Positions 24,232 through 34,345 of a DNA stretch of 64,000 nt are shown in pieces; positions within the stretch are counted from its first letter, which is position 1, and every line of letters starts with the position of its first letter. The notes under the pieces were generated by a model that was not told where the DNA came from, ran no database searches, and saw nothing but the letters and a program-made list of their open reading frames with translations. The stretch comes from Paenibacillus sp. HWE-109 (GTDB lineage: Bacteria; Bacillota; Bacilli; Paenibacillales; NBRC-103111), in contig NZ_CP091881.1 in the NCBI RefSeq assembly GCF_022163125.1, forward strand, positions 1,550,001 to 1,614,000, read 5' to 3'. A program made the position numbers and the translations under genes.

Positions 24232-26445
24232 ATGATAAATACTCAACCGATTCTTTTCATTAGAAACAGATCGAATTCCCTTTTTATAAGGCTCATTGCG
24301 GGATTTCTATGCATCGTTCTTCTACTAGCCTCTCTTATGATCTATTCGATCTCGGTTTCTAAACAGAATGTGAGAGCGGAGATTGTCAAGTACAACACGC
24401 TGACGCTTGAGAATACAAGGGACAGCTATGAAAAGCATTTGGATCAAATCAAAAAACAGATGTATCTGTTTTTTTTCAGTGAAGAAGTTCAAAAGTTGCA
24501 AAAAACCCCCAATTTCAGCAATTTTCCTCTTATCGTGCGTGATATATCAACTTGGGTTATCAATCCCTATTTGTTTATCGATAACATCGTTCTTTATTCA
24601 AAGCAAGGTGAGCTCGTACTGGAGAAGGGAACGAGCACAAATGCCACAGCGATGTTCAACGTGTTCTATACGAGCAGTGAATACCCTCTAGACTTTTGGC
24701 GGAAACAGTTCACTGAAAACTATACGAGCCGAATTTTCCCGGCTGCTCATATGAAGAATGCCGTTTTTCACGACCCTCCACAAATGTTGGGCGAGTTTAT
24801 TCCTATCATTCTCAAAAACAAAGATAATCAGGATTTTTATATGGTCGTTTTTCTCGATGCCAATAAAATGTACAAGGCGTTCCATCAAAGCATCTATAAT
24901 GACTTTATCATATACAACGACCTCGGACAGACCATATTCAAAACGGAAGGGCAGGATCCCTACATCTCCTTTGACGATCTACAGAAATACGGAAGCAACG
25001 AGTTCATCCGTAATGAAAAGTATCATTTTATCATGACAGGAGCGGGTACAGGTTATAAGTATGTCTATCGTGTTCCTCTTGAACGAATTGTCAGCCAATC
25101 TCGGTTGAATATTACACTTATTGTGATTATGGCAGCAGCGATCGCGCTTAGTATCCTCTTTTCGTTCCTGTTTGCTGCACGAATTAACAACCCACTGAAA
25201 AAAGTGATCGAATCGATTCGCCACATGAACGACAATATGCCCTATCGAACGAATATCAAGGAGTTTAATATCATTAGTGATGAAATTCATGGCAATCAAA
25301 TGATGCGTAAGCAGATGTCTTTTATCAACCATTTGAAGACAATTCGAAATCATGAGCGTGATACCATTGACCTCGACTTTACTGACAAGCCGTTCGTCTT
25401 TGTTCTTTTTCAAATCCAACAGTACAAAAGTGATTCGAGTATGCAAGCATCCATCCAGAAATGGTTGTACTATATGAAGACTTTTATAGACAGTAAGCTA
25501 AAACCTACATTCGCAGACTCACTGACGTTTCAGATCGAACGTGATCAGATTCTAAGCCTTGTGTTTACCGAACAAATGACAGAATTAAATGAACTACTCG
25601 ACCAAATGAAATTTGTTTTCGATCATGATAGAGAATACGGTATTGTTACGATTACAATTACTTCGATCTACTCGGCTTCGATTCAATTGACTACTGCCTA
25701 TGAAGAGGTACAGGAACTCGTAGGAGAACGGTTGTTAATTAACGAAACGCAAATTATACGGAAGCGTGCTGCCATACAAATGGCGGTTGGTTTTACACCG
25801 GATCAGGATAAGGAGTTTGAAGTCAATCTAAAAGAGGGGAACACAGCGCAGCTAATTGCACTTATGGAACGTCTTTTTGCCAGATGGCATACGAAGGAGT
25901 TGACGGCAGCTGTTATGATACGGTTTGCCGAATCGATGATAGGCAAGATTCAGAACGCTATAAGCCCCATCTATCTTGACGCAGCCAGATTGGAGTTGAT
26001 CCTTGCCAAAGCGGAGGACAGAATCCAACAATGCAGCACGATCCAAGAACTTGAGCAGCTTCTGCTTGAATGGGTAACACAGACTTCTGAAGCTGTACAG
26101 GGAAAAAAGGAAGAAAAGTATCCAGTTGCATCCTTTGTTATTGATTATATAAACGACCACTTGTCGGATGAAATATACTTGGATGCATTGGCCGAAAAGC
26201 TAAAGATGAGCAGCGGATACTTATCTTCTTATTTTAAGGGGAAAACGGGTAAGAACATCGTGGACTATATCAATGAAACCCGAATCGCGAAAGCGACAAC
26301 CCTTCTGGCTGATAATCGTATCAAAATCCATGATGCTGCGAAGGCTGTCGGGTATCAGAATATGACGTCATTCAACCGTATGTTCAAAAAATATACGGGG
26401 GTAACGCCGAGTGAATACCGGAAAAGGATGGATGCCTCTTCCTAG
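24232..26445 (+). CDS. Membrane-bound AraC-family sensor-regulator
   Basis: This protein of about 737 residues has one membrane helix near residues 15-40, a 250-residue external sensor, a second helix near 285-310 and a cytoplasmic region. It ends in two AraC helix-turn-helix units (IYLDALAEKLKMSSGYLSSY and IHDAAKAVGYQNMTSFNRMF). It belongs to the one-component regulators that sit beside carbohydrate ABC transporters in Paenibacillus and Bacillus and sense an external sugar or binding protein. ATG 24232 has GGGGGG upstream; the open frame begins earlier at 24172 without a ribosome site. It probably activates the transporter operon that starts at 26798. Confidence 0.88.
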   Translation: MINTQPILFIRNRSNSLFIRLIAGFLCIVLLLASLMIYSISVSKQNVRAEIVKYNTLTLENTRDSYEKHLDQIKKQMYLFFFSEEVQKLQKTPNFSNFPLIVRDISTWVINPYLFIDNIVLYSKQGELVLEKGTSTNATAMFNVFYTSSEYPLDFWRKQFTENYTSRIFPAAHMKNAVFHDPPQMLGEFIPIILKNKDNQDFYMVVFLDANKMYKAFHQSIYNDFIIYNDLGQTIFKTEGQDPYISFDDLQKYGSNEFIRNEKYHFIMTGAGTGYKYVYRVPLERIVSQSRLNITLIVIMAAAIALSILFSFLFAARINNPLKKVIESIRHMNDNMPYRTNIKEFNIISDEIHGNQMMRKQMSFINHLKTIRNHERDTIDLDFTDKPFVFVLFQIQQYKSDSSMQASIQKWLYYMKTFIDSKLKPTFADSLTFQIERDQILSLVFTEQMTELNELLDQMKFVFDHDREYGIVTITITSIYSASIQLTTAYEEVQELVGERLLINETQIIRKRAAIQMAVGFTPDQDKEFEVNLKEGNTAQLIALMERLFARWHTKELTAAVMIRFAESMIGKIQNAISPIYLDAARLELILAKAEDRIQQCSTIQELEQLLLEWVTQTSEAVQGKKEEKYPVASFVIDYINDHLSDEIYLDALAEKLKMSSGYLSSYFKGKTGKNIVDYINETRIAKATTLLADNRIKIHDAAKAVGYQNMTSFNRMFKKYTGVTPSEYRKRMDASS

Positions 26446-26486
26446 AAGAAAGTTTTACTAAATAGGAATCTTATAAAATTTTGAAA

Positions 26487-26527
26487 GAAACGGATGCGCC
26501 AATCAAGATGGTGATATCCGTTTTCTC
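26487..26527 (+). terminator. Intrinsic terminator
   Basis: AACGGAT at 26489-26495 and ATCCGTT at 26516-26522 pair and are followed by TTCTC. It ends the regulator gene. Confidence 0.65.
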
Positions 26528-26659
26528 TTTATAGCCGCCGCATCCGATAGAATACATAGGCGTTTTTGCGAAAGTTAGTATTTTTATTAGGTGACTGTAA
26601 AGTAGTTGCAGATTCATTAGTTCTGCTTATTTACCAAGAATCGAACAATGACTTATGAT

Positions 26660-26749
26660 GACGATATCAGGAGGGAGGTACAAAAACTGAAAGCGAATTC
26701 ACTTGCTTTGATGACAATTTATCAATCACTACATAAAGAAGTGGATTAG
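26660..26749 (+). other. Strong ribosome site with a possible 20-residue leader peptide
   Basis: AGGAGGGAGG near 26669 is followed about 10 bases later by CTG and 20 more codons (LKANSLALMTIYQSLHKEVD) ending in TAG. There is no ATG, GTG or TTG at the right place. It may be a leader peptide with a rare start or the trace of a lost gene. Nothing else is seen between 26528 and 26797. Confidence 0.3.
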
Positions 26750-26797
26750 AAGGAAAAGATGTTAAGTTAAAATTATAAAAGGGATGGTGTACTCAAA

Positions 26798-28321
26798 TTG
26801 AATCGAAAATATAATTACGGGGCGCTTGTATTCATCCTGATAACAGCACTCATTGCAGGTTGTTCTGGCACAGGAAGCAATGTTCAAACGGATTCGCCCA
26901 AACCAAGCGCAACAACAAGCGCATCAGGCACGGTTAAACTGCCTGAACCGGCAAGTCTTCGTATATTAACGGAAAATTCAACGGCATGGCCGGTAAAGAA
27001 AGATTGGCCCGTATGGAAATGGGTGAAGGAGAAGACGAATATCACAATGGTACAGGAGACGCAAACAGGACCGGAGTCGATGGCGCTTGCGATCGCATCG
27101 GGGGACATGCCGGACCTGTTCTCTGTTTTCCCTGAGGATGCTCAGAAGTATGGACCGCAAGGCGCTTTCCTCGATTTGTCTAAATATATGGATAAGATGC
27201 CTAATGTTAAAGCCTTCTTAGCCTCCAGGCCCGATGTTGCCCAAAGAATGACGGCGCCAGGGGGAGAAATGTATCAATTGCTCAACGATGGTGCGGGCGC
27301 AGGGAGCCAGGGGGTCTGGTTTTATCGGGATGATATCTTTAAGCAGCATGATATCCAGGAGCCGAAAACGTGGGATGAGCTCTATGAAACAGCGAAGAAA
27401 CTGAAGCAGCTATATCCAGATAGCTATCCGTTCGTTTTCCGTCATGGATTGGGTACCCTGGGTGGATTTGGTCCGTCGTTTGGTATTTATCCGACGTTTT
27501 TTGAGGACAAGGCCACTGGTAAGATGAAGTATGGTGTGACAGATCCAGGATTCAAAAAAATGATTGAATATTTAACTAAGTTTTATAAGGAAGGTCTTAC
27601 GCCGCCAGATTGGCTCTCCATGGATTATAAGGCGTGGACACAATTCATGACGACCAACAAGTCGTTCATAACGTTTCAATATATCGGACAAATCGAAATC
27701 ATGAACGCACAACTTCAGAATGGCGCTCATCTGAAGTTTATGCCGCCGCCGCTGGGATATGGCAGCAAGGCATACCTCCCTAAAGGGGATTTTGAAACTT
27801 TTGGATTCGCCGTATCCTCCAAAACGAAAAACTTGGACGCTGCACTGCGTTATCTCGATTTTATCTATTCCAAAGAAGGGACGGACATCCTCAGCTGGGG
27901 GAAAGAAGGGGAAACCTATACAATCGAAGGTGGAAAAAGGAAATTTATGACAATTTTTAAAGGGGCTAACGACCTGCGCAAAGAAGCGGGCATTATGACG
28001 GCAGGCACGTATGGGTTGTTCGATTATGCTGCCTTGATGTCACTCAGTAATGAAAACGAGCAGTATTCCTACCAAGAGGCAAAGAAATATCAATTTCCTG
28101 TTATAGGCAGCCTGCCTCCGCTAAAAGCAGAAGAGAGAAATGCGATCACGATGAATGAAGAGCAGGTGACTAAATATTATAATACGTCCGTAGCCAAGTT
28201 CATTATGGGAGAGACACCATTGACGCAATGGGACGAATTCATCGGTGAGCTGAATAAATTGGGATCACAGAAGCTCGTCGATGTATACCAGATTGGATTG
28301 GATCGAATTAAAGTGAAATAA
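26798..28321 (+). CDS. Sugar ABC transporter substrate-binding lipoprotein
   Basis: This 507-residue lipoprotein has a signal peptide ending LIAGC with lipidated Cys 22. A Ser/Thr-rich linker follows, then a type 1 extracellular solute-binding fold (VWKWVKEKTNITMVQETQTG, SGDMPDLFSVFPEDAQKYGP). Proteins of this LipO-like group bind oligosaccharides, often from plant or uronic acid polymers, and feed the two permeases encoded next. The start is TTG 26798 after GGGATGG. No ATPase gene is in the operon, so a shared MsmX-type ATPase probably drives it. The nearby lyase suggests its products are the ligand. Confidence 0.9.
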   Translation: MNRKYNYGALVFILITALIAGCSGTGSNVQTDSPKPSATTSASGTVKLPEPASLRILTENSTAWPVKKDWPVWKWVKEKTNITMVQETQTGPESMALAIASGDMPDLFSVFPEDAQKYGPQGAFLDLSKYMDKMPNVKAFLASRPDVAQRMTAPGGEMYQLLNDGAGAGSQGVWFYRDDIFKQHDIQEPKTWDELYETAKKLKQLYPDSYPFVFRHGLGTLGGFGPSFGIYPTFFEDKATGKMKYGVTDPGFKKMIEYLTKFYKEGLTPPDWLSMDYKAWTQFMTTNKSFITFQYIGQIEIMNAQLQNGAHLKFMPPPLGYGSKAYLPKGDFETFGFAVSSKTKNLDAALRYLDFIYSKEGTDILSWGKEGETYTIEGGKRKFMTIFKGANDLRKEAGIMTAGTYGLFDYAALMSLSNENEQYSYQEAKKYQFPVIGSLPPLKAEERNAITMNEEQVTKYYNTSVAKFIMGETPLTQWDEFIGELNKLGSQKLVDVYQIGLDRIKVK

Positions 28322-28399
28322 GCAGCGAATGATGGAGACGATAGGGCTGTACATCGGATTGACAGCTCTATCGATTTCTTTGAGAAAGGAGACACCGTA

Positions 28400-29308
28400 T
28401 TGAAGCTATCGATATTCAGACAGTTGAAGCGTGATAGGACCTATGTACTGCTGTTGGCCCCCGTGTTGGTCTATTACATCTTGTTCAGGTACGTTCCCAT
28501 GTTCGGAATTATTATATCTTTCATGGACTACAATTTGTTCAAGGGTATTGGGGGGAGTCCATGGGTTGGATTAAAATATTACAAGATATTCTTCGAAAAT
28601 CGTGATTTTCTTGTCATTATTAAAAATACGATTCTCCTTGGAGGATATAAGCTCTTTTTTGGGTTTCCCGCACCCATCGTTCTGGCACTTTTGCTCAACG
28701 AGCTTCGGAGTTCAGTGTACAAACGATTCGTTCAGACGGTTAGTTATCTTCCCCATTTTTTGTCCAGCGTCGTTGTTTCGAGCATGATTATCATGCTGCT
28801 ATCCCCGAGCACCGGCTGGATCAACCATGCGATTCAATGGCTTGGGTTCCCAGCTATCAATTTTTTACAGAAGGCAGAATGGTTTCGAACCATCTACATT
28901 AGCTCGGAAGTATGGCAGCAAGTTGGCTGGGGCTCTATTATTTACCTAGCTGCCATTACAACAATTGATCCACAGCTGTATGAGGCGTCGAAAATGGATG
29001 GCGCTGGCAGGTGGAAGCAAACCATGCATGTGACACTTCCTGGAATTGCATCGTCTATTGTTATCTTGTTTATCCTACAAATCGGCCATGTGCTGGAAAT
29101 CGGTTTTGAAAAGGTATTCCTTCTGTCCAATGCAGCTACTTATGACACGTCGGACGTCCTCTCTACTTATGTGTATCGGACTGGTATTTTACAAGCAGGA
29201 TTTAGTTATGCCACAGCAATCGATTTATTCATGGGTATCATCGCTTTATTGCTCGTTTATACGAGCAATAAGATTTGCCGCAGATTAGGGGAAACCAGCT
29301 TATGGTAA
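28400..29308 (+). CDS. ABC transporter permease, LplB-like
   Basis: This 302-residue inner membrane permease of the MalF/LplB group has six predicted membrane helices. It starts with the usual RQLKRDRTYVLLLAPVLVYY. The ATPase-contact EAA loop is EASKMDGAGRWKQTMHVTLP near residue 200. AAAGGAG precedes the TTG start at 28400. It is 78 bases behind the binding protein gene and 15 bases before the second permease, so the three form one operon. Confidence 0.92.
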   Translation: MKLSIFRQLKRDRTYVLLLAPVLVYYILFRYVPMFGIIISFMDYNLFKGIGGSPWVGLKYYKIFFENRDFLVIIKNTILLGGYKLFFGFPAPIVLALLLNELRSSVYKRFVQTVSYLPHFLSSVVVSSMIIMLLSPSTGWINHAIQWLGFPAINFLQKAEWFRTIYISSEVWQQVGWGSIIYLAAITTIDPQLYEASKMDGAGRWKQTMHVTLPGIASSIVILFILQIGHVLEIGFEKVFLLSNAATYDTSDVLSTYVYRTGILQAGFSYATAIDLFMGIIALLLVYTSNKICRRLGETSLW

Positions 29309-29323
29309 GGGAGAAGCACATGT

Positions 29324-30190
29324 ATGAAAAAGCGAATAAGTCTATTTGATATTGTTAACGTTCTGCTGATGGGAATCGTCGTCTGCTCCATGCTGTTTCC
29401 CTTTATTCATATGGCAGCAGTTTCCATAAGCTCTTCGGAACACGTAATTAAAAATGAAATCACCCTTTGGCCTAAAGGTATCAATTTCAATGCATACACA
29501 TCCATTCTAAAGGACAATCGTATTCTCGTTGGCTACAAAAATACACTCATTTATGTGGTGCTAGGAACTACGCTCTCGCTGTTGTTCACAACGATGGGAG
29601 CCTATGCATTGTCCAGAAGAAATCTCGTATTCGGTAAAACGTTTATGCTGATCATCGTATTCACTATGCTTTTCTCTGGTGGTATGATTCCAACTTATCT
29701 CGTTATACGCAGCTATGGTTTACTCGATACCATATGGGCAATGGTGCTGCCTGGGCTCGTTTCCTCTTATAATCTGATCATCATGCGCACGTTTTTTCAA
29801 GGAATTCCCCGGGAGCTCGAGGAGTCCGGCAAAATGGATGGGTTATCCAACTTTGGCATTCTGTTAAGAATCGTTCTTCCATTAACAAAGCCTGTTATGA
29901 TGACGATCTCATTATTTTATGCTGTGGGGATTTGGGGCAACTTCTTCTCCGCGCTTATCTACTTACGGAATGAAAGCTTGTTCCCTCTCCAGGTAATGGT
30001 TCGGAATATCGTCCTAATTGGTCAAGTCGGTGAAACTACGGTAAGTGATGCTTTCGGGAAAAAAGAGATCGTATTGGAATCATTGAAATACGCTGTTATT
30101 CTCGTGAGTACACTTCCGATTCTGATGGTATATCCCTTTATCCAGAAGCATTTTGTTAAAGGTGTCATGATTGGATCAGTGAAAGGATGA
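29324..30190 (+). CDS. ABC transporter permease, YtcP/LplC-like
   Basis: This 288-residue second permease of the importer belongs to the MalG/YtcP group. It has six membrane helices and the EAA loop EESGKMDGLSNFGILLRIVL near residue 168. The C-terminus KHFVKGVMIGSVKG is characteristic of this group. AAGGGAGAAGC lies upstream of the ATG. It pairs with the permease just upstream to form the channel. The following oxidoreductase gene is close enough to be co-transcribed. Confidence 0.93.
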   Translation: MKKRISLFDIVNVLLMGIVVCSMLFPFIHMAAVSISSSEHVIKNEITLWPKGINFNAYTSILKDNRILVGYKNTLIYVVLGTTLSLLFTTMGAYALSRRNLVFGKTFMLIIVFTMLFSGGMIPTYLVIRSYGLLDTIWAMVLPGLVSSYNLIIMRTFFQGIPRELEESGKMDGLSNFGILLRIVLPLTKPVMMTISLFYAVGIWGNFFSALIYLRNESLFPLQVMVRNIVLIGQVGETTVSDAFGKKEIVLESLKYAVILVSTLPILMVYPFIQKHFVKGVMIGSVKG

Positions 30191-30246
30191 AAGAGGAGCT
30201 TATCGGCGAAATGCCAGAAGTTGAATCGTCAGGGGAGGAACCACAG

Positions 30247-31329
30247 ATGAAACAGTTGAAAGTCGGAATAATCGGACTAGGCGAAGTCGCGCAAATTATT
30301 CATTTGCCTATACTTGAGATGCTGAACAAAAAATTCAAAATTGCCGCATTATGCGATATTTCTGTAAATGTATTAGCTGTCATAGGGGAAATATACCGGG
30401 TTCCTGAGGCTAACAGGTACACCGACTATCGCTCGCTGGTCCGGCAGTCCGATCTTGATGCGGTGTTCGTCCTGAACAGCAGCGAGTTTCACAAGGACTG
30501 TACGAGTGCCGCACTGCGCGAAGGTAAACATGTATTTGTGGAGAAACCGATGTGCATGACGAAGCAGGACGCAGAGGCTATCATTCAGGAGAAGAATGAG
30601 AGAGGCTTGCAGGTAATGGTCGGGTACATGCGTCGGTTCGCACCAGCTTATCGCCTTGCTCTGGAAGAGGTGAGCAAGCTGGAGAAGATCAATTATGTAC
30701 ATGTGCGCGATATTATCGGTGGCGGCAAACTATTTGTCGACCATAATAGCGATATTTACCGTCCCAATGATATTCCTGTTCATATGTCGGGAGAACGCTC
30801 TGCAAAAAACGACGCCCAGCTGCTTGAAGCCCTTGGGTCCGACGCCTCGACTGAAGCTTGCAATTTGTATGGGATGCTTCACGGCTTTTACTGCCATGAT
30901 TTGTCGGCTATGCGGGAAATGTTCGGAATGCCTAAGAGCGTCATTTCCTGCGTAGTCAGAGGCGATTTTTGCCATATCATGTTCGATTATGGGAGCTTCA
31001 TCGTCAATTACGAAGTCGGCACAGACCGGCAGCGGAGGTTCGATGCCTATATTGAGGTTTTCGGACCGGAGAAAACGATCAAGGTGCAATACGATACGAA
31101 TAACATTCGTCAACTGCCCACCATTTTACATATCAAGGATACCGTTGGGGAGAGCTTTAGTGAGCGAACGATCCGTCCGACCTATAAGGATGCTTATGTT
31201 GCCGAGATCGAGCATTGGTATGACGTCATCACTCAGGGTCTCAATCCGATCACGACGGCGGAAGATTTCTTGCAGGATCTGGAGCTGTTTCAGATGATCA
31301 TTCCACAATTGGAAACGGTTAGGCAGTGA
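30247..31329 (+). CDS. Gfo/Idh/MocA-family oxidoreductase
   Basis: This NAD(P)-dependent sugar or inositol dehydrogenase-like protein has about 360 residues. The Rossmann start is KVGIIGLGEVAQIIHLP (GxGxxA), followed by EGKHVFVEKPMC, the conserved EKP motif, near residue 100. HDLSAMREMFG replaces the usual GxHxxD site. ATG 30247 has AGGGGAGG eight bases upstream and gives the normal N-terminus. The ATG at 30187, overlapping the permease stop, would add 20 residues. It lies in the transporter operon and probably acts on the imported sugar. Confidence 0.9.
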   Translation: MKQLKVGIIGLGEVAQIIHLPILEMLNKKFKIAALCDISVNVLAVIGEIYRVPEANRYTDYRSLVRQSDLDAVFVLNSSEFHKDCTSAALREGKHVFVEKPMCMTKQDAEAIIQEKNERGLQVMVGYMRRFAPAYRLALEEVSKLEKINYVHVRDIIGGGKLFVDHNSDIYRPNDIPVHMSGERSAKNDAQLLEALGSDASTEACNLYGMLHGFYCHDLSAMREMFGMPKSVISCVVRGDFCHIMFDYGSFIVNYEVGTDRQRRFDAYIEVFGPEKTIKVQYDTNNIRQLPTILHIKDTVGESFSERTIRPTYKDAYVAEIEHWYDVITQGLNPITTAEDFLQDLELFQMIIPQLETVRQ

Positions 31330-31794
31330 ACGTGGGCACAGGAGATAAAGCTATCCGAATCGGGCTGATCGGGTACAAATTCATGGGCAAAGTACACAGC
31401 CACGGCTATCGCACTGCACCCTTCTTCTTCAAGATGGGAGCGGTGCCGGTACTTTAAGCGATCTCCGGTAGAGATTCGCAGAGCTTGTCCGCTGCTGCTG
31501 CGGGAATGGGCTGGCATGATTGCGAGACGGACTGGCGCCGCCGGCTGCCAAGGCTTTCGCCTCATTAACTGCACGGAGGAAGCCCATCCGCTCGCTCAAG
31601 CGTATTGGCCACCGGGCCATATTCTCGGCTATGAGCATACGTTCGTTAATTTGATTTCCGAATTCATCCGAGGAATTGCTAACGACATACAACCTTCACC
31701 CAGCTTCGAGGACGGGCTGCGCAACCAAATCCTGCTGCATGCGATCGAGACTTCAGCTCGAACCGGGCAGCGGGTTACGGTCGAACAGCCCTAA
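31326..31794 (+). pseudogene. Second Gfo/Idh/MocA gene, internally deleted
   Basis: GTG 31326 overlaps the previous stop codon. The N-terminus (IRIGLIGYKFMGKVHSHGYR) is a normal Rossmann start, but an in-frame TAA follows after VPVL, and the middle two thirds of the gene are missing. From about 31540 the C-terminus reads on in another frame (GCQGFRLINCTEEAHPLAQA to TGQRVTVEQP). A middle fragment of a very similar gene lies at 33876-34345 and shares a segment of about 97 bases with this one. The gene is dead, probably through rearrangement between near-identical copies. Confidence 0.75.
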
Positions 31795-31980
31795 ACTATG
31801 CTCACCTCGGCATCGCTTGCTTACTGCCCCAGCAGAGTATCAGTTGCTTACAACTAGGCGAGTGGTGGAGGAATTGAATGGCTTGTTCGGTCAGCGTGGG
31901 AAAGTGACTTGTGAACGGCGAAGCTGTTGATTTCACTACCTATACAGTTACTTATAAATCATAGAAAAGAGGTTTTTTAC

Positions 31981-32940
31981 TTGCCATTAATTGATCTTCC
32001 ACTTGACAAGCTTATTACTTATGAAGGACGTAATCCTCGCCCTGACGATTTCGACGCTTATTGGGAGCGGGCGATCGCTGAAATGAAGGCAATCGATCCG
32101 CAAATCGAACTTCGTCCAAGTGAGTTTCAAGTACCATTCGCCGAATGCTTCGATCTCTATTTCACAGGTGTAAAAGGTGCTCGTATATATAACAAATACA
32201 TCCGTCCAAAACAGGCCACAACGCCTCACCCGGCAATTGTCCAATTCCATGGCTACTCCGCAAATTCAGGCGATTGGTCAGATAAAATTCAGTATGCTGC
32301 GCTTGGTTATTCATTCTTTTCGATGGACTGTCGTGGACAAGGTGGCCTATCTGAAGATGTTGGGCATGTCAAAGGAACGACATTTAGCGGGCATATTATC
32401 CGTGGCTTAGACGATCATCCTGATCAACTATTGTTTCGGGATATTTTCCTAGACACGGCTCAACTTGCAGGTATTGCGATGAATATGCCCGAGGTTGATC
32501 CCGAACGGGTCGGAGCTATGGGCGGCTCGCAAGGAGGCGCGTTGACGATCGCGTGTGCGGCACTCGAACCCCGTATTAACAGACTTGCGCCTGTGTATCC
32601 ATTCCTGAGTGATTATAAACGGGTCTGGGAAATGGATTTAGCGACGGGTGCTTACCATGAGCTCAAGGAATATTTCCGTCGTCATGATCCACAGCGTAAG
32701 TGGGCAGAGGAAACGTTTACGAAACTGGGGTATATTGATATTCAGTTTCTGGCGGAGCGAATTCAAGGTGAGGTTCTGCTTGCCGTGGGACTGAGTGATA
32801 CCACATGTCCTCCTTCCACGCAATTTGCTGCTTATAATAAAATAAAGTCGAAGAAGCAGTATGAAATTTATCCTGACTTCGGACATGAAGGTTTGCCGGG
32901 CTTTACTGACAAAACCTTGCAGTTCATGTTGGGATTGTAA
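31981..32940 (+). CDS. Acetyl xylan esterase / cephalosporin-C deacetylase (CE7 family)
   Basis: This 319-residue alpha/beta hydrolase probably removes acetyl groups from plant-type oligosaccharides inside the cell. The CE7 start (LIDLPLDKLITYEGRNPRP) is followed by DDFDAYW and RGQGG. The catalytic Ser is in GGSQGG near residue 182, the Asp in GLSDTTCPP and the His in GHEG near the end. TTG 31981 has AGAAAAGAGG eight bases upstream; the open frame extends back to 31927 without support. It is intact although it stands between two Gfo/Idh gene fragments. A terminator follows. Confidence 0.9.
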   Translation: MPLIDLPLDKLITYEGRNPRPDDFDAYWERAIAEMKAIDPQIELRPSEFQVPFAECFDLYFTGVKGARIYNKYIRPKQATTPHPAIVQFHGYSANSGDWSDKIQYAALGYSFFSMDCRGQGGLSEDVGHVKGTTFSGHIIRGLDDHPDQLLFRDIFLDTAQLAGIAMNMPEVDPERVGAMGGSQGGALTIACAALEPRINRLAPVYPFLSDYKRVWEMDLATGAYHELKEYFRRHDPQRKWAEETFTKLGYIDIQFLAERIQGEVLLAVGLSDTTCPPSTQFAAYNKIKSKKQYEIYPDFGHEGLPGFTDKTLQFMLGL

Positions 32941-32948
32941 TAACAAAT

Positions 32949-32990
32949 GTGCCTCTCTCACTGCAATCGCATGGGAGGGGCACTTTCATA
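32949..32990 (+). terminator. Intrinsic terminator
   Basis: GTGCCTCTC and GGGAGGGGCAC pair around a 15-base loop and are followed by TTTC. No gene is seen from here to 33256. Confidence 0.7.
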
Positions 32991-33256
32991 TCCTGATAGC
33001 CTACACTCGTCGCGACATTGCTAATTTTGTGATCAGTTGATCGAAGCTTCTGACAACAGGTAGCAATAGCGACACCGGAAAAATCGGTACTTTCCAACGA
33101 TAACTGGGATGGTGATGGCAACTTTAAAGTCAGCATGAACATGTGGTGGGGAACCAATGGACAACTTATAATTTATATGAGAATGGTAGTTACGTTCATT
33201 ATAAAAAGATCGCTTCTTCACTTTATGCTTTCTTGGCAAAGTGGAAAGCGATCTTT

Positions 33257-33859
33257 CTAATGTTCCATTGGAAGCTTCGAACGTTTCTGTTGTTCCTCTT
33301 TATATTGTCGTGGAGATAGCCCATAATGCATGCGAAATTGCCGATAGAAGTAGGTATAGCTATTAAAGCCACTCGATTTAGCAATATACTCCAGCGACAT
33401 TACGCTGAAACGAATAAGTTCGCATGCGACCGCAAGACGGACTTCAATGGCATAACGCATGATGGATTGGCCGAAATTCGTTTTAAACAAGTATACAGCT
33501 CTGGAAATGCTAATTCCCGCATGTTTGGAAATTTGCTCCAATGTGAGATCTTCTGTTGCATGCTGATCGATGAAATTTTTTATGCGATAGGCAATGTAGG
33601 ATGGACTTGACGTTTGTCCCATACTGGCAATTTCATGCAGACGCTGCAAAGTTAAACAAAAGACGCGTAGTATATAATCTGTCAGCTCTTTACTGGTGTC
33701 ATTCATCCGATACTTTTCCTTCGCCAACTGATTCCATTGTTTCAGAAGATCGTCGTCGAGAGGTATGGTTGTCTTCTGCGGAGGTGAGAAATTTGCCCAC
33801 CATTGGTCGATCCATGTTCCCTTGCAAATCACAAAGTAATCGATGCTATTGTCTTTCAT
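33257..33859 (-). CDS. AraC-family regulator, N-terminally truncated
   Basis: The C-terminal half is a normal AraC DNA-binding domain (LTLEQISKHAGISISRAVYL, then LEYIAKSSGFNSYTYFYRQF and HYGLSPRQYKEE). The whole open frame is 200 residues, while cupin-type AraC proteins have about 290. The beta-barrel sensor is cut to a short piece (SIDYFVICKGTWIDQW). No good ribosome site precedes ATG 33859. Directly upstream the DNA switches to a Gfo/Idh gene fragment, so the 5' end was lost in a rearrangement. It may be inactive. Confidence 0.75.
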   Translation of the reverse strand: MKDNSIDYFVICKGTWIDQWWANFSPPQKTTIPLDDDLLKQWNQLAKEKYRMNDTSKELTDYILRVFCLTLQRLHEIASMGQTSSPSYIAYRIKNFIDQHATEDLTLEQISKHAGISISRAVYLFKTNFGQSIMRYAIEVRLAVACELIRFSVMSLEYIAKSSGFNSYTYFYRQFRMHYGLSPRQYKEEQQKRSKLPMEH

Positions 33860-33875
33860 GATAAGGTCACTTCCG

Positions 33876-34345
33876 CGCCGTGTATCTCCAGGACTGGTTG
33901 TCGCAGGCGAGCGCGACCCCGTCTTGGCGTACCGATAAGCAGGTCAGCGGCTCTGGTGCGCTCGGCGATCTAATGGCGCATTCGATCGATCTAGCGCGTT
34001 TCCTAGTTGGTGAAATCCGAGACGTATCCGCGCAGATGGAATCGTTCCGTCCGCAAGCGGATGTAGACGATACTGCATCCTGCTTAGCGCGGTTTGATAA
34101 CGGGGCCACCGGCGTGTTCGAAGTGTCGCGCTTTGCCAAGGGCAACCGGAACAGCAACCGGATCGAAATCAACGGTTCCAAAGGATCCATACGATGGGAT
34201 CTTGAAAATATGAACAATCTTCACTTATATTTGGATGGGGACGACGCCGGTTGCCAAGGCTTTCGCGTCATTAACTGCACGGAGGAAGCCCATCCGTTCG
34301 CTCAAGCGTATTGGCCGTCGGGCCATATTCTTGGCTATGAGCATG
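33876..34345 (+). pseudogene. Middle fragment of a Gfo/Idh/MocA gene
   Basis: The frame has no start and begins inside a gene (YLQDWLSQASATPSWRTDKQ), then SGSGALGDLMAHSIDLARFL, the conserved middle part of this oxidoreductase family. It runs to GHILGYEH at 34345, where it meets an IS110 fragment. The last 97 bases repeat 31546-31640 almost exactly. It supplies just the section missing from the gene at 31326-31794. Confidence 0.75.
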
